Positions 1-8,724 of a DNA stretch of 64,000 nucleotides are shown piece by piece; the stretch's first letter is position 1, and each line of letters begins with the position of its first letter. This DNA comes from Cronobacter universalis NCTC 9529. Its GTDB lineage: Bacteria > Pseudomonadota > Gammaproteobacteria > Enterobacterales > Enterobacteriaceae. The stretch is from positions 992,001 through 1,056,000 of the forward strand of contig NZ_CP012257.1 of assembly GCF_001277175.1 (NCBI RefSeq). The letters are read 5' to 3'. The notes beneath the pieces are model-generated. The model worked only from the letters and a program-made list of their open reading frames with translations, made no database searches and had not been told where the DNA came from. The translations under genes were made by a program, and so were the position numbers.

Positions 1-1452
1 AACTGGAGCGCCGACAAAGCGCTGAAAGGCCAGAACGCGATGGGCGTGTCGGTCATCGAAGTGAAAAAAGCGTCCCAGGGCTGGGAAGTGGTGCGCCCGT
101 CGTCTTTCGCGCGCCGCATCACCGTGAACACGCCGATGAAAATCACCGGCCCGGCGCTGCATAACCCGCTGATGCAGACGGCTGACGATCCGAAAGGCGA
201 AACCATTCTCGGCACCATGCAGAACTGCGCCAACGGCTTTACGCCGTGGGGCACCTACCTGACGTGCGAAGAGAACTGGTCCGATATTTTCGTGAAAAAA
301 GCGCAGATGAACCCGCTGGAAAAACGCTACGGCATCAGCGACAGCGACGACTCCTACCGCTGGAACGAAGTGGATAAGCGCTTCAGCGTCGACGCCACGC
401 CGAACGAGCCGAACCGCTTCGGCTGGGTGGTGGAAATCGACCCGTACGATCCGCATTCGGTGCCGCGCAAGCACACCGCGCTTGGCCGCATCAAGCACGA
501 AGGCGCGGCGGTGACGCTCGCGCCGGATAACCGCGTTGTCGTCTATATGGGCGATGACCAGAAATTCGAATACATCTATAAATTTGTCTCGGAAGGCAAA
601 TTCAACCCGCAGGATCGCAAAGCCAATATGCGCCTGCTGGAGAAAGGCACGCTGTATGTGGCGAAATTTAACGACGACGGCAAAGGCGAGTGGCTGCCGC
701 TGGTATTCGGCCAGAACGGGCTCGACGCCAGCAAGGGCTTTGAAAACCAGGGCGACCTGCTGATTAAAACCCGTCTGGCGGCAGACGCCGTGGGCGCCAC
801 CAAAATGGACCGGCCGGAGTGGATAGCGGTCGATCCGTACCACACCGGCAGCGTTTACTGCACGCTCACCAACAACAGCGATCGCGGCAAAGAAGGCAAA
901 GCGCCGGTGGATGCGGCCAACCCGCGCGCCAAAAACGTTTACGGCCACATCATGCACTGGCTGGAGCAGAACGGCGACCCGACCGCGCTGGCGTTCGCCT
1001 GGGATATTCTGGTGATGGGCGGTCGCACCGATACCGACAAACCGGAAGCCAAAGGCAGCATGAAGGGCGCGGAATTCGGCAGCGCCGACGGCCTGAGCTT
1101 CGATCATCGCGGCGTGCTGTGGATCCAGACCGATGTGTCGTCATCGACCATCAACCGTAAAGATTACGAAGGCATGGGCAACAACCAGATGGTGGCGACG
1201 ATCCCCGGCACCAACGAGTTCCGCCGCTTCCTGACCGGCCCGCGCGGCTGCGAAATCACCGGCATCGCGTTCACGCCGGATAACCGGACGCTGTTTATTA
1301 ACATCCAGCACCCTGGCGAGCCGGGCGAAGGGCTGAGCGATCCGCAGCACCCGACGGCCGTATCGAGCTGGCCCGACGGCGATAAAGGCGGGCGTCCGCG
1401 CTCCTCAACCGTGGTTATCGTGAAAGCCGACGGCGGCATGATCGGCACCTGA
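1..1452 (+). CDS. phoX: PhoX-family alkaline phosphatase (DUF839), 5' truncated by window edge
   Basis: The reading frame is open from base 1, so the visible 483 residues are the C-terminal part of a longer protein. The start and any Tat signal lie outside the window. PhoX-type enzymes are secreted, calcium/iron-dependent phosphomonoesterases that release phosphate from organic esters. Family-like segments are visible: NCANGFTPWGTYLTCEENW early on, then KHTALGRIKHEGAAV and RGCEITGIAFTPDN near the C-terminus, as in DUF839 beta-propeller proteins. It stands alone and is closed by a strong terminator 20 bases after the stop. The family call is firm. The substrate is inferred from the family. Confidence 0.88.
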   Translation, partial: NWSADKALKGQNAMGVSVIEVKKASQGWEVVRPSSFARRITVNTPMKITGPALHNPLMQTADDPKGETILGTMQNCANGFTPWGTYLTCEENWSDIFVKKAQMNPLEKRYGISDSDDSYRWNEVDKRFSVDATPNEPNRFGWVVEIDPYDPHSVPRKHTALGRIKHEGAAVTLAPDNRVVVYMGDDQKFEYIYKFVSEGKFNPQDRKANMRLLEKGTLYVAKFNDDGKGEWLPLVFGQNGLDASKGFENQGDLLIKTRLAADAVGATKMDRPEWIAVDPYHTGSVYCTLTNNSDRGKEGKAPVDAANPRAKNVYGHIMHWLEQNGDPTALAFAWDILVMGGRTDTDKPEAKGSMKGAEFGSADGLSFDHRGVLWIQTDVSSSTINRKDYEGMGNNQMVATIPGTNEFRRFLTGPRGCEITGIAFTPDNRTLFINIQHPGEPGEGLSDPQHPTAVSSWPDGDKGGRPRSSTVVIVKADGGMIGT

Positions 1453-1470
1453 TTTCAGCTTCACAGCCAT

Positions 1471-1505
1471 GAAAAACGCAGGCGCGGTTAGCCTGCGTTT
1501 TTTTA
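1471..1505 (+). terminator. Rho-independent terminator after the PhoX gene
   Basis: The arms AACGCAGGC and GCCTGCGTT enclose a short loop and are followed by a run of T. It lies about 20 bases after the stop codon. Confidence 0.9.
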
Positions 1506-1692
1506 TTAGAAAGCCCCGTCAGGCCGCGCGCTGGCTTCCTTCACCGCTTTCTGGTGCGGTTTAGAATCATCTGTTATATAACATTCTCTTTTATTCATGT
1601 TTACATTCAGGCCTTTCGGTATATTCCTCCAGGATAAGACTGAAAGTCAGAAAGCCTGCGCCTCGCGCGCCGCTGAAGGAAAGTAAAACCTT

Positions 1693-2715
1693 ATGATAGT
1701 TTTAAGGAAGATCTCGAAGCTGTTTCATCAGGGTAAGGACACCATTACGGCGGTAGATGACGTCAACCTCGAAGTCGAGCGGGGACAAATCTACGGCATC
1801 ATCGGCTATAGCGGCGCGGGGAAAAGCACCCTGATTCGCCTGTTAAACGGCCTCGAAAAACCGACGTCCGGCAGCGTGACCGTGGCGGGTAAAGAGATTT
1901 CCGCCGCGCGCGGCGAATCGCTGCGTCAGGCGCGCCTGAAAATCAGCATGGTGTTCCAGCACTTTAATCTGCTCTGGTCGCGTACCGTCAGCGAAAACAT
2001 CGCCTTTTCGATGCAGATCGCGGGCGTGCCGAAAGCGGAAATCAAAACCCGCGTGGCGGAGCTTATCGATCTGGTCGGGCTGAAGGGCCGCGAAAACGCT
2101 TATCCGTCGCGCCTGTCCGGCGGGCAGAAACAGCGCGTCGGCATCGCCCGCGCGCTAGCCAACCGCCCGGATGTTTTGCTGTGCGACGAAGCCACCTCGG
2201 CGCTGGACCCGCAAACCACCGATCAAATTCTCGATCTGCTCCAGGACATTAACCGCCGCTTCGGGCTCACCATTGTGCTGATCACCCATGAGATGCATGT
2301 GGTGCGCAAGATTTGCGATCGCGTGGCGGTGATGGAAAACGGCCGCGTGGTGGAAGAGGGCGACGTGTTGCAGGTCTTCACCCATCCGCAGCAGCCGATT
2401 ACGCGCCAGTTTGTGCGCCAGATTAGCCAGGAAGGGGCCGACGACGCGTTCGATCCGACGCTTGCGGGCGATCTTAACGGCGCGGTGATCAAACTGACGT
2501 TTGTCGGGCACAGCACCCACCAGCCGGTCGTTGGCGAGCTGACGCTGCGCTACGGCCTGCCTTTTAATATTCTGCACGGCAAAATGACCCAGACCGCCCA
2601 CGGCGTGTTTGGCCAGCTCTGGCTGCATGTGGTGGCGACGCCGGAACAGCTTGAGAATATCCTCGCCGATTTACGCCTGCATGAGATCCACTGCGAGGTT
2701 ATCAAACATGCTTGA
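1693..2715 (+). CDS. metN: MetN-like methionine ABC transporter ATPase with NIL domain
   Basis: This is the ATP-binding subunit of a methionine-uptake-type (MUT) ABC importer, 340 residues, the usual MetN length. Walker A is GYSGAGKST near residue 40, the signature is LSGGQKQR, and Walker B is VLLCDEATSALDP. The last 90 residues resemble the NIL regulatory domain that binds methionine in MetN. It overlaps the permease gene by 8 bases, and a MetQ-type binding protein follows. No AGACGTCT-type MetJ box is visible in the 240 bases upstream. This may therefore be a paralogue of the housekeeping metNIQ with another regulation or ligand (inference). Confidence 0.88.
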   Translation: MIVLRKISKLFHQGKDTITAVDDVNLEVERGQIYGIIGYSGAGKSTLIRLLNGLEKPTSGSVTVAGKEISAARGESLRQARLKISMVFQHFNLLWSRTVSENIAFSMQIAGVPKAEIKTRVAELIDLVGLKGRENAYPSRLSGGQKQRVGIARALANRPDVLLCDEATSALDPQTTDQILDLLQDINRRFGLTIVLITHEMHVVRKICDRVAVMENGRVVEEGDVLQVFTHPQQPITRQFVRQISQEGADDAFDPTLAGDLNGAVIKLTFVGHSTHQPVVGELTLRYGLPFNILHGKMTQTAHGVFGQLWLHVVATPEQLENILADLRLHEIHCEVIKHA

Positions 2716-3376
2716 GTCCCTGTTTCCCCATCTGAAGATTGATCAGCTCCTGGCCGCCACCCAAGAGACGCTCTACATGACCGCGCTCTCGGGCGTCGCC
2801 ACCTTTGTGCTCGGCATTGTGCTGGGGCTGGCGCTGTTCTTAACGGCGCGCGGCGGGCTGTTTGAAAACCGCCTGGTCTATGGCGTTATCTCCATCGTGG
2901 TGAACGTGTTCCGTTCCATCCCGTTCATCATCTTGATAGTGCTGCTGATCCCGTTTACCAAAACGATTATCGGCACCATTCTTGGCGCCAACGCCGCGCT
3001 GCCGGCGCTGATTGTCGGGGCCGCGCCGTTCTATGCCCGTCTGGTGGAGATTGGCCTGCGCGAAGTCGATAAAGGCGTGATTGAAGCCACCCGCTCGATG
3101 GGCGCGCGCATGAGCACGCTGATTTTCCGCGTGCTGCTGCCGGAATCGTCCCCGGCGCTGGTCTCGGGAATTACCGTCACCCTGATTGCGCTGGTGAGCT
3201 ACAGCGCGATGGCCGGGGTGATTGGCGCAGGCGGGCTTGGAAATCTCGCTTATCTGGAAGGATTCCAGCGTAACCATAACGACGTCACGCTGGTGGCGAC
3301 GGTCGCTATACTGGTGATCGTCTTCATCATTCAGTTCATCGGTGACGCCTTAACCTCTTATTTAGATAAACGCTAA
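2708..3376 (+). CDS. metI: MetI-like methionine ABC transporter permease
   Basis: This is the 222-residue inner-membrane permease partner of the preceding ATPase. It has five or so hydrophobic segments and the permease coupling-loop region EVDKGVIEATRSMGA, in the EAA-motif position. The ATG at 2708 was chosen because it gives the family N-terminus (MLESLFPHL) and an 8-base overlap with metN, typical of translational coupling. A longer open frame upstream is only the metN coding region read in another frame. Confidence 0.88.
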   Translation: MLESLFPHLKIDQLLAATQETLYMTALSGVATFVLGIVLGLALFLTARGGLFENRLVYGVISIVVNVFRSIPFIILIVLLIPFTKTIIGTILGANAALPALIVGAAPFYARLVEIGLREVDKGVIEATRSMGARMSTLIFRVLLPESSPALVSGITVTLIALVSYSAMAGVIGAGGLGNLAYLEGFQRNHNDVTLVATVAILVIVFIIQFIGDALTSYLDKR

Positions 3377-3397
3377 CAACAACAGAGAACACACATC

Positions 3398-4201
3398 ATG
3401 AAAAGAGTACTGACGCTGATTGCCGCCGCTACCCTGAGCGTTTCCGCCTGGGCCGACACCCTGACCGTGGGCGCGTCCAACGTGCCGCACGCGGAAATTC
3501 TGGAGCAGGCGAAGCCGATTCTGGCTAAGCAAGGCATCGATCTGGAAATCCGTCCGTTCCAGGATTACATCCTGCCGAACACGGCGCTGGCGAGCCGCGA
3601 CATCGACGCGAACTACTTCCAGCACATCCCGTATCTGAACAGCGTGCTGAAAGATCACGCCGACGACAAAACCTATGATTTCGTGAGCGCGGGCGCGATT
3701 CACATCGAGCCTATCGGCATCTACTCCAAAAAATACAAATCCCTGAAAGATCTGCCGGAAGGCGGCAAAGTCATCATGCGTGACGCCGTGGCGGAAGAGG
3801 GCCGTATCCTCTCTATTTTCGAGCGTGAAGGCGTCATCAAGCTGAAGCCGGGCGTGAACAAAGTGGACGCGCGCATCAGCGACATCGTCGAGAACCCGAA
3901 AAAGCTTAACTTCCTGCCGAACGTGGAGGGCTCTCTGCTGCCGCAGATGTATAACAACGACGAAGGCGACGCGGTGGTGATTAACGCCAACTACGCCATC
4001 GACGCGGGCCTCGACCCGGTGAAAGATCCGATCGCGGTGGAAAGCGGCGAGAACAACCCGTACGCCAACATCATCACCGTGCATAAAGGCGACGAGAAGA
4101 AAAAAGATATCGTGGCGCTGGTCAACGTGCTGCACTCCAAACAGATTCAGGACTGGATCCGCACCAAATATAAAGGCGCGGTTATTCCGGTGAATAACTG
4201 A
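3398..4201 (+). CDS. metQ: MetQ/NlpA-family periplasmic binding protein
   Basis: This is the 267-residue substrate-binding protein of the MetNI-type importer. The NlpA-family core is evident in LTVGASNVPHAEILE at the mature N-terminus and in NANYAIDAGLDP. The signal peptide ends in AWA-D and has no lipobox cysteine. Unlike E. coli MetQ, the protein appears to be a free periplasmic protein rather than a lipoprotein. It sits 21 bases after metI in the same operon and is followed by a terminator. Methionine or a methionine derivative is the likely ligand, but the exact ligand is not determined by the sequence. Confidence 0.87.
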   Translation: MKRVLTLIAAATLSVSAWADTLTVGASNVPHAEILEQAKPILAKQGIDLEIRPFQDYILPNTALASRDIDANYFQHIPYLNSVLKDHADDKTYDFVSAGAIHIEPIGIYSKKYKSLKDLPEGGKVIMRDAVAEEGRILSIFEREGVIKLKPGVNKVDARISDIVENPKKLNFLPNVEGSLLPQMYNNDEGDAVVINANYAIDAGLDPVKDPIAVESGENNPYANIITVHKGDEKKKDIVALVNVLHSKQIQDWIRTKYKGAVIPVNN

Positions 4202-4220
4202 TTAGCGGTAACTATCCTCA

Positions 4221-4248
4221 GGGGCTGCCATTGCGCAGCCCTTTTTAT
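4221..4248 (+). terminator. Terminator of the metNIQ-like operon
   Basis: The GGGCTGC and GCAGCCC arms enclose a 6-base loop and are followed by TTTTTATTT, 20 bases after the binding-protein stop codon. Confidence 0.88.
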
Positions 4249-4392
4249 TTTGAGCGCGGGTAAAGACGGAAATTGACGGCGGTATAGCGTATTGGGTGTC
4301 CATTTTGACACAGGCTTCGGGCCGTGCCGCAGGAAGGCGGGTGTTATGATTTGCACGGAAATCATACCGAAGCGCCATCAGGGAGAGTGGAT

Positions 4393-4911
4393 ATGGAAAT
4401 TGAAAATGCCCGCCATTTAACGTCAGGCGAAATCAAAGAAGCGAAGCTTCTTTTTAAAAACTCAATAAATTACCAGAACGTTTTTATTCATAACGAAGCC
4501 TGGTTTCCTTTTGGACTGCAGACCGCGCATACCGCGGTTTCGCCTGATGGCGATATCTATTTTCCGCCCTCTGAATATCGTGAAAATTTCGCCAGCAGCA
4601 CGCTCCGTTTACAGCATCTGTTCATGCATGAAATGATGCATGTCTGGCAATATCAGCACGGTTATCACGTCAAATTACGGGGTATGTTTTCCTGGGCGGT
4701 GAGCTATTTTTATACGCTTGAAAGAGGCCGCAGCCTGAAGACATACGCGCTGGAACAGCAGGCCTGTATCGTCGCGGATTATTGGGTCCTGAAATACTAT
4801 TCTGTCAGGCAGTGGGCGCAGCTAAAAAAATGCCTGAACCCTTTTTCATTTAATGATGTCGCCGGATTGCTGAGCTTATATGAAACCGTTATTGATCGTT
4901 TCGCTGAGTAG
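4393..4911 (+). CDS. Putative T6SS/Rhs-associated HExxH metalloprotease
   Basis: This is a 172-residue protein with a zincin motif, HEMMHVWQYQ, at residues 79-88. A downstream glutamate in ALEQQA (about residue 121) could be the third zinc ligand. The N-terminal block, LTSGEIKEAKLLF followed by VFIHN and IYFPP, matches my memory of small enterobacterial proteins labelled 'type IV secretion protein Rhs', which are often found beside vgrG or Rhs genes. The start at 4393 is preceded by GGGAGAG. A longer upstream frame lacks such a site. No vgrG, hcp or other secretion gene is nearby. The gene is AT-richer than its neighbours, which suggests acquisition. Toxin activity is inferred only. Confidence 0.6.
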   Translation: MEIENARHLTSGEIKEAKLLFKNSINYQNVFIHNEAWFPFGLQTAHTAVSPDGDIYFPPSEYRENFASSTLRLQHLFMHEMMHVWQYQHGYHVKLRGMFSWAVSYFYTLERGRSLKTYALEQQACIVADYWVLKYYSVRQWAQLKKCLNPFSFNDVAGLLSLYETVIDRFAE

Positions 4912-5218
4912 TCTGCTGGCGGGGTGCGTGTGGTCAGGCGCCGATCGGCCGGTATTTTCTGAAACGGCTAACGTGGCGATCCAGGACAACGCCATTTGCA
5001 TCTCGCTTCCCGACGCGGCAAAAAATGATGTCGTCACTTATTTCGCATTTTCAGACGGCAATGGCCTGTTTACTGAAACGCATAAAATTTTCCCTGCCTG
5101 GAAAAACTGCCTGCCGAATATCACATACAGGCGCGGCGAGCGCTATGAAGTCTGGATAACGCTCATGACGGCGTCGGGGGAATTACGGAAATACGCGGCG
5201 GAGTTTACCGCGCCATAA
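4880..5218 (+). CDS. Lipoprotein, putative immunity partner of the upstream metalloprotease
   Basis: This is a 112-residue protein. The N-terminus carries a lipoprotein signal with lipobox LLAGC, with the lipidated cysteine at residue 16. The rest is a small beta-rich domain with two further cysteines (CISLP, KNCLPN). Its start lies inside the last 32 bases of the upstream gene, so the two are translationally linked. Small periplasmic lipoproteins beside T6SS toxin genes commonly act as immunity proteins, and this layout fits. The role is inferred from context and general form, not from a recognised binding motif. A terminator follows. Confidence 0.6.
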   Translation: MKPLLIVSLSSLLAGCVWSGADRPVFSETANVAIQDNAICISLPDAAKNDVVTYFAFSDGNGLFTETHKIFPAWKNCLPNITYRRGERYEVWITLMTASGELRKYAAEFTAP

Positions 5219-5235
5219 AACCACAGCGCGTCAGG

Positions 5236-5267
5236 AGGCGGGCAGCAATCCACCCGCCTGCTTTTTT
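5236..5267 (+). terminator. Terminator after the metalloprotease/lipoprotein pair
   Basis: AGGCGGG and CCCGCCT form a stem followed by GCTTTTTT. The T-run reaches the stop codon of the convergent glucoamylase gene. Confidence 0.85.
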
Positions 5268-7179
5268 AAATCCTGTGCCCCGGATTGTCGCAGGACAGCG
5301 CGTTGGCGGCGCAGATAAGCGACAGATGGCTTAAGCCGAGCGGCATGTTGCCGCGCCAGCCGCCGGTGCGGGTGTCGTACATCTCGTTAAAGATCTGCAC
5401 GTTGCCGCTCTGACACAGGGTGTCGAGAATTTCTTTCATCTCCTCCTGCGCCTGGTCGCGCTTTTTCAGCTCCGCCAGCGCCTCGACGCGCCAGAAGGCG
5501 CAGGCCACAAAGGTGCTCTCTTCCACCTCGACGCCCGAGTAGCGGTAGAGCATCGGGCTGTTATGGCCGAGTTCCTGATAAATCGCCTCAAGTGTGGATA
5601 GCATCCGCTTGCGGTTAATTTTGCTGCCGTAGTAGTGGGTGAGGCTGATGGCGGCGTCGAGCGTCTCGCTGCCCGCGTAGAAGGTGTACGCCTGGCGGCT
5701 CTCGCTCCAGCAGTGCGTCTCAATCCACTCGCTGATGCGGTCGCGCTCGCGCGCCCAGCGGCCTTTCCATGTCGGCTCGATATGGCCAATCTCCGCCAGC
5801 GCCACGGCCTGATCGAGCGCCAGCCAGCAGGCCATTTTCGAGTGAGTGTAGTGACGCTCTTCGGGCAACTCCCAGATGCCGGAATCGGGCAGCCGCCAGC
5901 GATCGGCGCAGCGGTTCGCCAGATGGCCCAGCAGGCGCGAGGTCGCGAGATCGAGCACATGCCCCATCTCAACGAACAGCCGCGCGGTGCCGAGCAGATC
6001 GCCATACATGCTCGGCTGAAACTGATCGCGCGCGTTATTGCCGACCCGCACCGGCTGCGTGCCCTGGTAGCCTTCGAGCTGCGGGTAGCGCTCCTCCGGC
6101 ACCAGCCCGCCTTCCAGCGTATAACAGGCGCGCAGGTGGCCGTCGTGGCGGATAATCGTCGAGGTAAGCCAGGAGAACGCCGCCTTACAATCCTCAAGCG
6201 ACCCCAGATAGACGAACGATTTGATAATCAGGCAGGCGTCGCGCACCCACGCGTAGCGGTAGTCATAATTTTTCTCTTTGCCGATGCCCTCCGGCAGCGA
6301 GGTCGTGGCGGACGCCGCCAGCGCCCCGGTCGGCGCGTACCAGAGGAATTTGAGCGCCAGCGCCGAGCGCTTCACATGATGCTCAAACGGGCCGTTCCAG
6401 CAGAGGTTTTCCGCCCAGTCGCGCCAGGCGTGGTCGCTGGTTTCGATGCGCTGGTCGATTTTCTCAAGCGGCGGCACCGCCAGCGGCTCCTTTTCGGTCG
6501 CCACCAGCGCTATCAACGAGCGCGAGCCGGGCGAGGTGGTGAGCGTGCCGCGCATACCCGTATCGTCGCAGTATTCGGTCTCCACATCATCCGTACAGCG
6601 CACGGCGACCATTAAATCGTCGAGGTGGAAAATCGTTTTCTCCTGGACGTGATCCAGCCACGGCGAACAGGTGCGGGCGCGCGTGCCGGGCTTAAAAACC
6701 ACATTCAGACGCACATGGCCCTTAATGCCTTCGACGCGGCGCGCCATCTCGCTCCAGGGCAGGCGTCCGGCGAATGTACTGTTGATGGATTCGGTAATCA
6801 GTACTTCGCCGGAGGCGGTTTTATAGCGCGTCTCCAGCACGTTGCTGTTCTCGCGGTAGCTGCGCGACATCTCCCACTCGTCTTCGGGCGTCAGCGCGAA
6901 GTAACCGCCCAGGGGCGCGTCGAGAATGCGGTCAAACAGCGGCGGCGAATCGAGATTCGGCACGCACCACCAGTCGATTGCGCCGTCCGGCGCGATAAGC
7001 GCCACCGAGCGGCCTTCGCCGATGACGGCGTAATCGCCGAGACCCGCGTAGCCGTTCTCGCGCGCGGGGGAGCGGTAGGTCTTATTTTTCACAGGCGGGA
7101 TAATCCTTTCTCTGAACAGGCGCGGGCGCCTGCGACGAAACGGTAATGCTTTAAGCGTAGACCATGAGAGCATGGTCAC
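5266..7179 (-). CDS. Glycoside hydrolase family 15 protein (glucoamylase/trehalase-like)
   Basis: This is a 637-residue protein. After a basic N-terminus of about 35 residues come a GH15-associated N-terminal domain (GLGDYAVIGEGRSVALIAPDGAIDWWC) and an alpha/alpha-barrel domain. The barrel carries DYRYAWVRDA at about residue 310 and DSGIWELPEERHYTHSKMACW further on, both typical of bacterial GH15 enzymes. The family hydrolyses alpha-glucosidic bonds and includes glucoamylases and trehalases. The substrate cannot be read from the sequence. There is no signal peptide, so it is probably cytoplasmic. It stands alone between two convergent or terminated units. Confidence 0.85.
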   Translation of the reverse strand: MTMLSWSTLKALPFRRRRPRLFRERIIPPVKNKTYRSPARENGYAGLGDYAVIGEGRSVALIAPDGAIDWWCVPNLDSPPLFDRILDAPLGGYFALTPEDEWEMSRSYRENSNVLETRYKTASGEVLITESINSTFAGRLPWSEMARRVEGIKGHVRLNVVFKPGTRARTCSPWLDHVQEKTIFHLDDLMVAVRCTDDVETEYCDDTGMRGTLTTSPGSRSLIALVATEKEPLAVPPLEKIDQRIETSDHAWRDWAENLCWNGPFEHHVKRSALALKFLWYAPTGALAASATTSLPEGIGKEKNYDYRYAWVRDACLIIKSFVYLGSLEDCKAAFSWLTSTIIRHDGHLRACYTLEGGLVPEERYPQLEGYQGTQPVRVGNNARDQFQPSMYGDLLGTARLFVEMGHVLDLATSRLLGHLANRCADRWRLPDSGIWELPEERHYTHSKMACWLALDQAVALAEIGHIEPTWKGRWARERDRISEWIETHCWSESRQAYTFYAGSETLDAAISLTHYYGSKINRKRMLSTLEAIYQELGHNSPMLYRYSGVEVEESTFVACAFWRVEALAELKKRDQAQEEMKEILDTLCQSGNVQIFNEMYDTRTGGWRGNMPLGLSHLSLICAANALSCDNPGHRI

Positions 7180-7202
7180 AATTTGACCAGAGAAGGGGCG
7201 GG

Positions 7203-7234
7203 ATAAAAAAACGGCCCGCCGGGCGGCAGGCCGT
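7203..7234 (-). terminator. Terminator after padC
   Basis: Read on the minus strand, a GC-rich hairpin beginning ACGGCC and ending GGCCGT is followed by seven T. It lies just after the padC stop codon. Confidence 0.8.
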
Positions 7235-7245
7235 AAGGGGCAGGA

Positions 7246-7752
7246 TTAACCCAGGTTGTTCGGGAAATCCGCGGGCAGTTCGCTTGCCGGGCAGGCGATG
7301 ACGCTTTCGTCATTGGCGCCGCAGTCGCGCACAAATGTGATGGTGGCGAATTCGTCGATCACTTCGGTCGGGTAAGCCGGGCCGGCTTCGCGGTAGGCTT
7401 CCATCTGCGCGATATGCTCGTTCTGGAAGCACACCGTTTTCTTCGGATCGTTCATCACCCAGCGCGGGAAGAAAATGGTGCCGTGGAACAGACGATCGCC
7501 GAGGTTGGCAATCAGGCTCACGTCGGTGCCGGTCGGTTCGGTCCAGGAGACTTTATAGATGTTCTCGCCGACGCGGACGATATAAACACGCTGATCTTTC
7601 ACCCAGCGGTTGCCGACGATGCCGCTGTGGATGCGATAGTCGATGGTGTTGTCGTTTTTAATGTATAGCTCGTAGTTCCAGCCGTTGTCGTAGGTGTAGA
7701 CCAGATGTTTACCCACAAAACCGCTTAAATCGTGTTTGTCGAAGTTACTCAT
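7246..7752 (-). CDS. padC: Phenolic acid decarboxylase
   Basis: This cytoplasmic enzyme removes CO2 from p-coumaric, ferulic and caffeic acids to give vinyl phenols, detoxifying plant phenolics. It is 168 residues, the usual size. It has the family blocks GKHLVYTYDNGWNYELYIK and DYRIHSGIVGNRWVKDQ. The start at 7752 was chosen because it has an AAAGGAGG ribosome site at proper spacing, while the longer frame adds an unrelated leader. A LysR gene is divergent across 99 bases, the arrangement seen for enterobacterial padC and its activator, so phenolic acids probably induce it through that regulator. Confidence 0.93.
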   Translation of the reverse strand: MSNFDKHDLSGFVGKHLVYTYDNGWNYELYIKNDNTIDYRIHSGIVGNRWVKDQRVYIVRVGENIYKVSWTEPTGTDVSLIANLGDRLFHGTIFFPRWVMNDPKKTVCFQNEHIAQMEAYREAGPAYPTEVIDEFATITFVRDCGANDESVIACPASELPADFPNNLG

Positions 7753-7851
7753 TGTTGGCCTCCTTTGTTTCGTTGAGATAAGCATAGCCCTTTATTTTTT
7801 TAATGAATAACGCTAATTTTGCATAAAACAGATTCAAAATTTCGATGGATT

Positions 7852-8724
7852 ATGCACAAAACAACGCTGGAACAGTGGGCTTTATTGAACAAAGTGGTGG
7901 AAGAGGGCAGCTTTGCCCGGGCGGCGGAAAGCACGCACCGCAGCCAGTCGTCGGTGAGTTACAACCTGGCGCTGCTACAGGAGCGGCTCGGCGTGGCGCT
8001 GCTCGAAACCCAGGGCCGCCGCGCGGTGCTGACGCCCGCAGGCGAACTGCTGCTGGCGCAGGTGCGCCCGCTGCTCAGCGCCTTTAGCTGGGTGGAGGCG
8101 CATGCCGCGACGCTTCGCGACGGCGTGCGCACCCGCATCGATCTGGTGGTGGATAACATTTTCCCGCGCGAGACGCTGTTCGCTATCCTGCGCGAGTTTC
8201 AGCGCCAGCATCCGTCCACGCAGGTGCAACTGACCGAAGTGCTGGAGAGCCAGAGCGACGTTATCGCCGCCCACTCCAGCGCCGATCTGCTGGTGCTTTC
8301 GCGCCGTGAAGACAGCCTCGGGCGCGGCGAATGGCTGATGAACGTGAATTTTGTGGCGGTGGCGCACCGCGATCATCCGCTGGCGCAGATGCCGGGGCCG
8401 ATTGGCGATGAAGCGCTCGGGCGTTTCGCCCGCATCCGGCTTGCGGGCGGGCAAACCCAAAGCCCCGGCGGCGCGCCGGAGCAGTGGGTTTTCTCAACGG
8501 TGGATGCGGCTATCGAAGCGGTGATGCATCAGGTGGGTTACGGCTGGCTGCCGGAGGCGCGGATCGCAGGCCCGCTCTCGCAGGGGCTGCTGCGCGCGCT
8601 GCCGCTCGCTCACGGCGCGCGGCGCGCAACACCCCTGCATCTGATGGTGAAAAAAGATTTACAGGTGCCCGATGCCGCCGTCAGCACGCTGATAGCCCTG
8701 TTCAGCCGTCTGTGCGAGGCGTAG
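7852..8724 (+). CDS. LysR-family regulator divergent from padC
   Basis: This 290-residue protein has an N-terminal winged helix-turn-helix (SFARAAESTHRSQSSVSYNLALLQERLG, residues about 20-48) and a C-terminal ligand-binding domain. The position, head to head with padC, implies control of padC in response to phenolic acids. The ATG at 7852 gives the family N-terminus. A TTG 33 bases upstream would add 11 residues that nearly repeat the true start (MHKT twice). Its 3' end overlaps that of the convergent transporter gene by 23 bases. Confidence 0.88.
   Translation: MHKTTLEQWALLNKVVEEGSFARAAESTHRSQSSVSYNLALLQERLGVALLETQGRRAVLTPAGELLLAQVRPLLSAFSWVEAHAATLRDGVRTRIDLVVDNIFPRETLFAILREFQRQHPSTQVQLTEVLESQSDVIAAHSSADLLVLSRREDSLGRGEWLMNVNFVAVAHRDHPLAQMPGPIGDEALGRFARIRLAGGQTQSPGGAPEQWVFSTVDAAIEAVMHQVGYGWLPEARIAGPLSQGLLRALPLAHGARRATPLHLMVKKDLQVPDAAVSTLIALFSRLCEA

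Noticed and set aside
1500..1690. Possible MetJ site before metN
   Set aside because: AGACTGAA and AGTCAGAA are only loosely like met boxes and are not in a good tandem. Not called.
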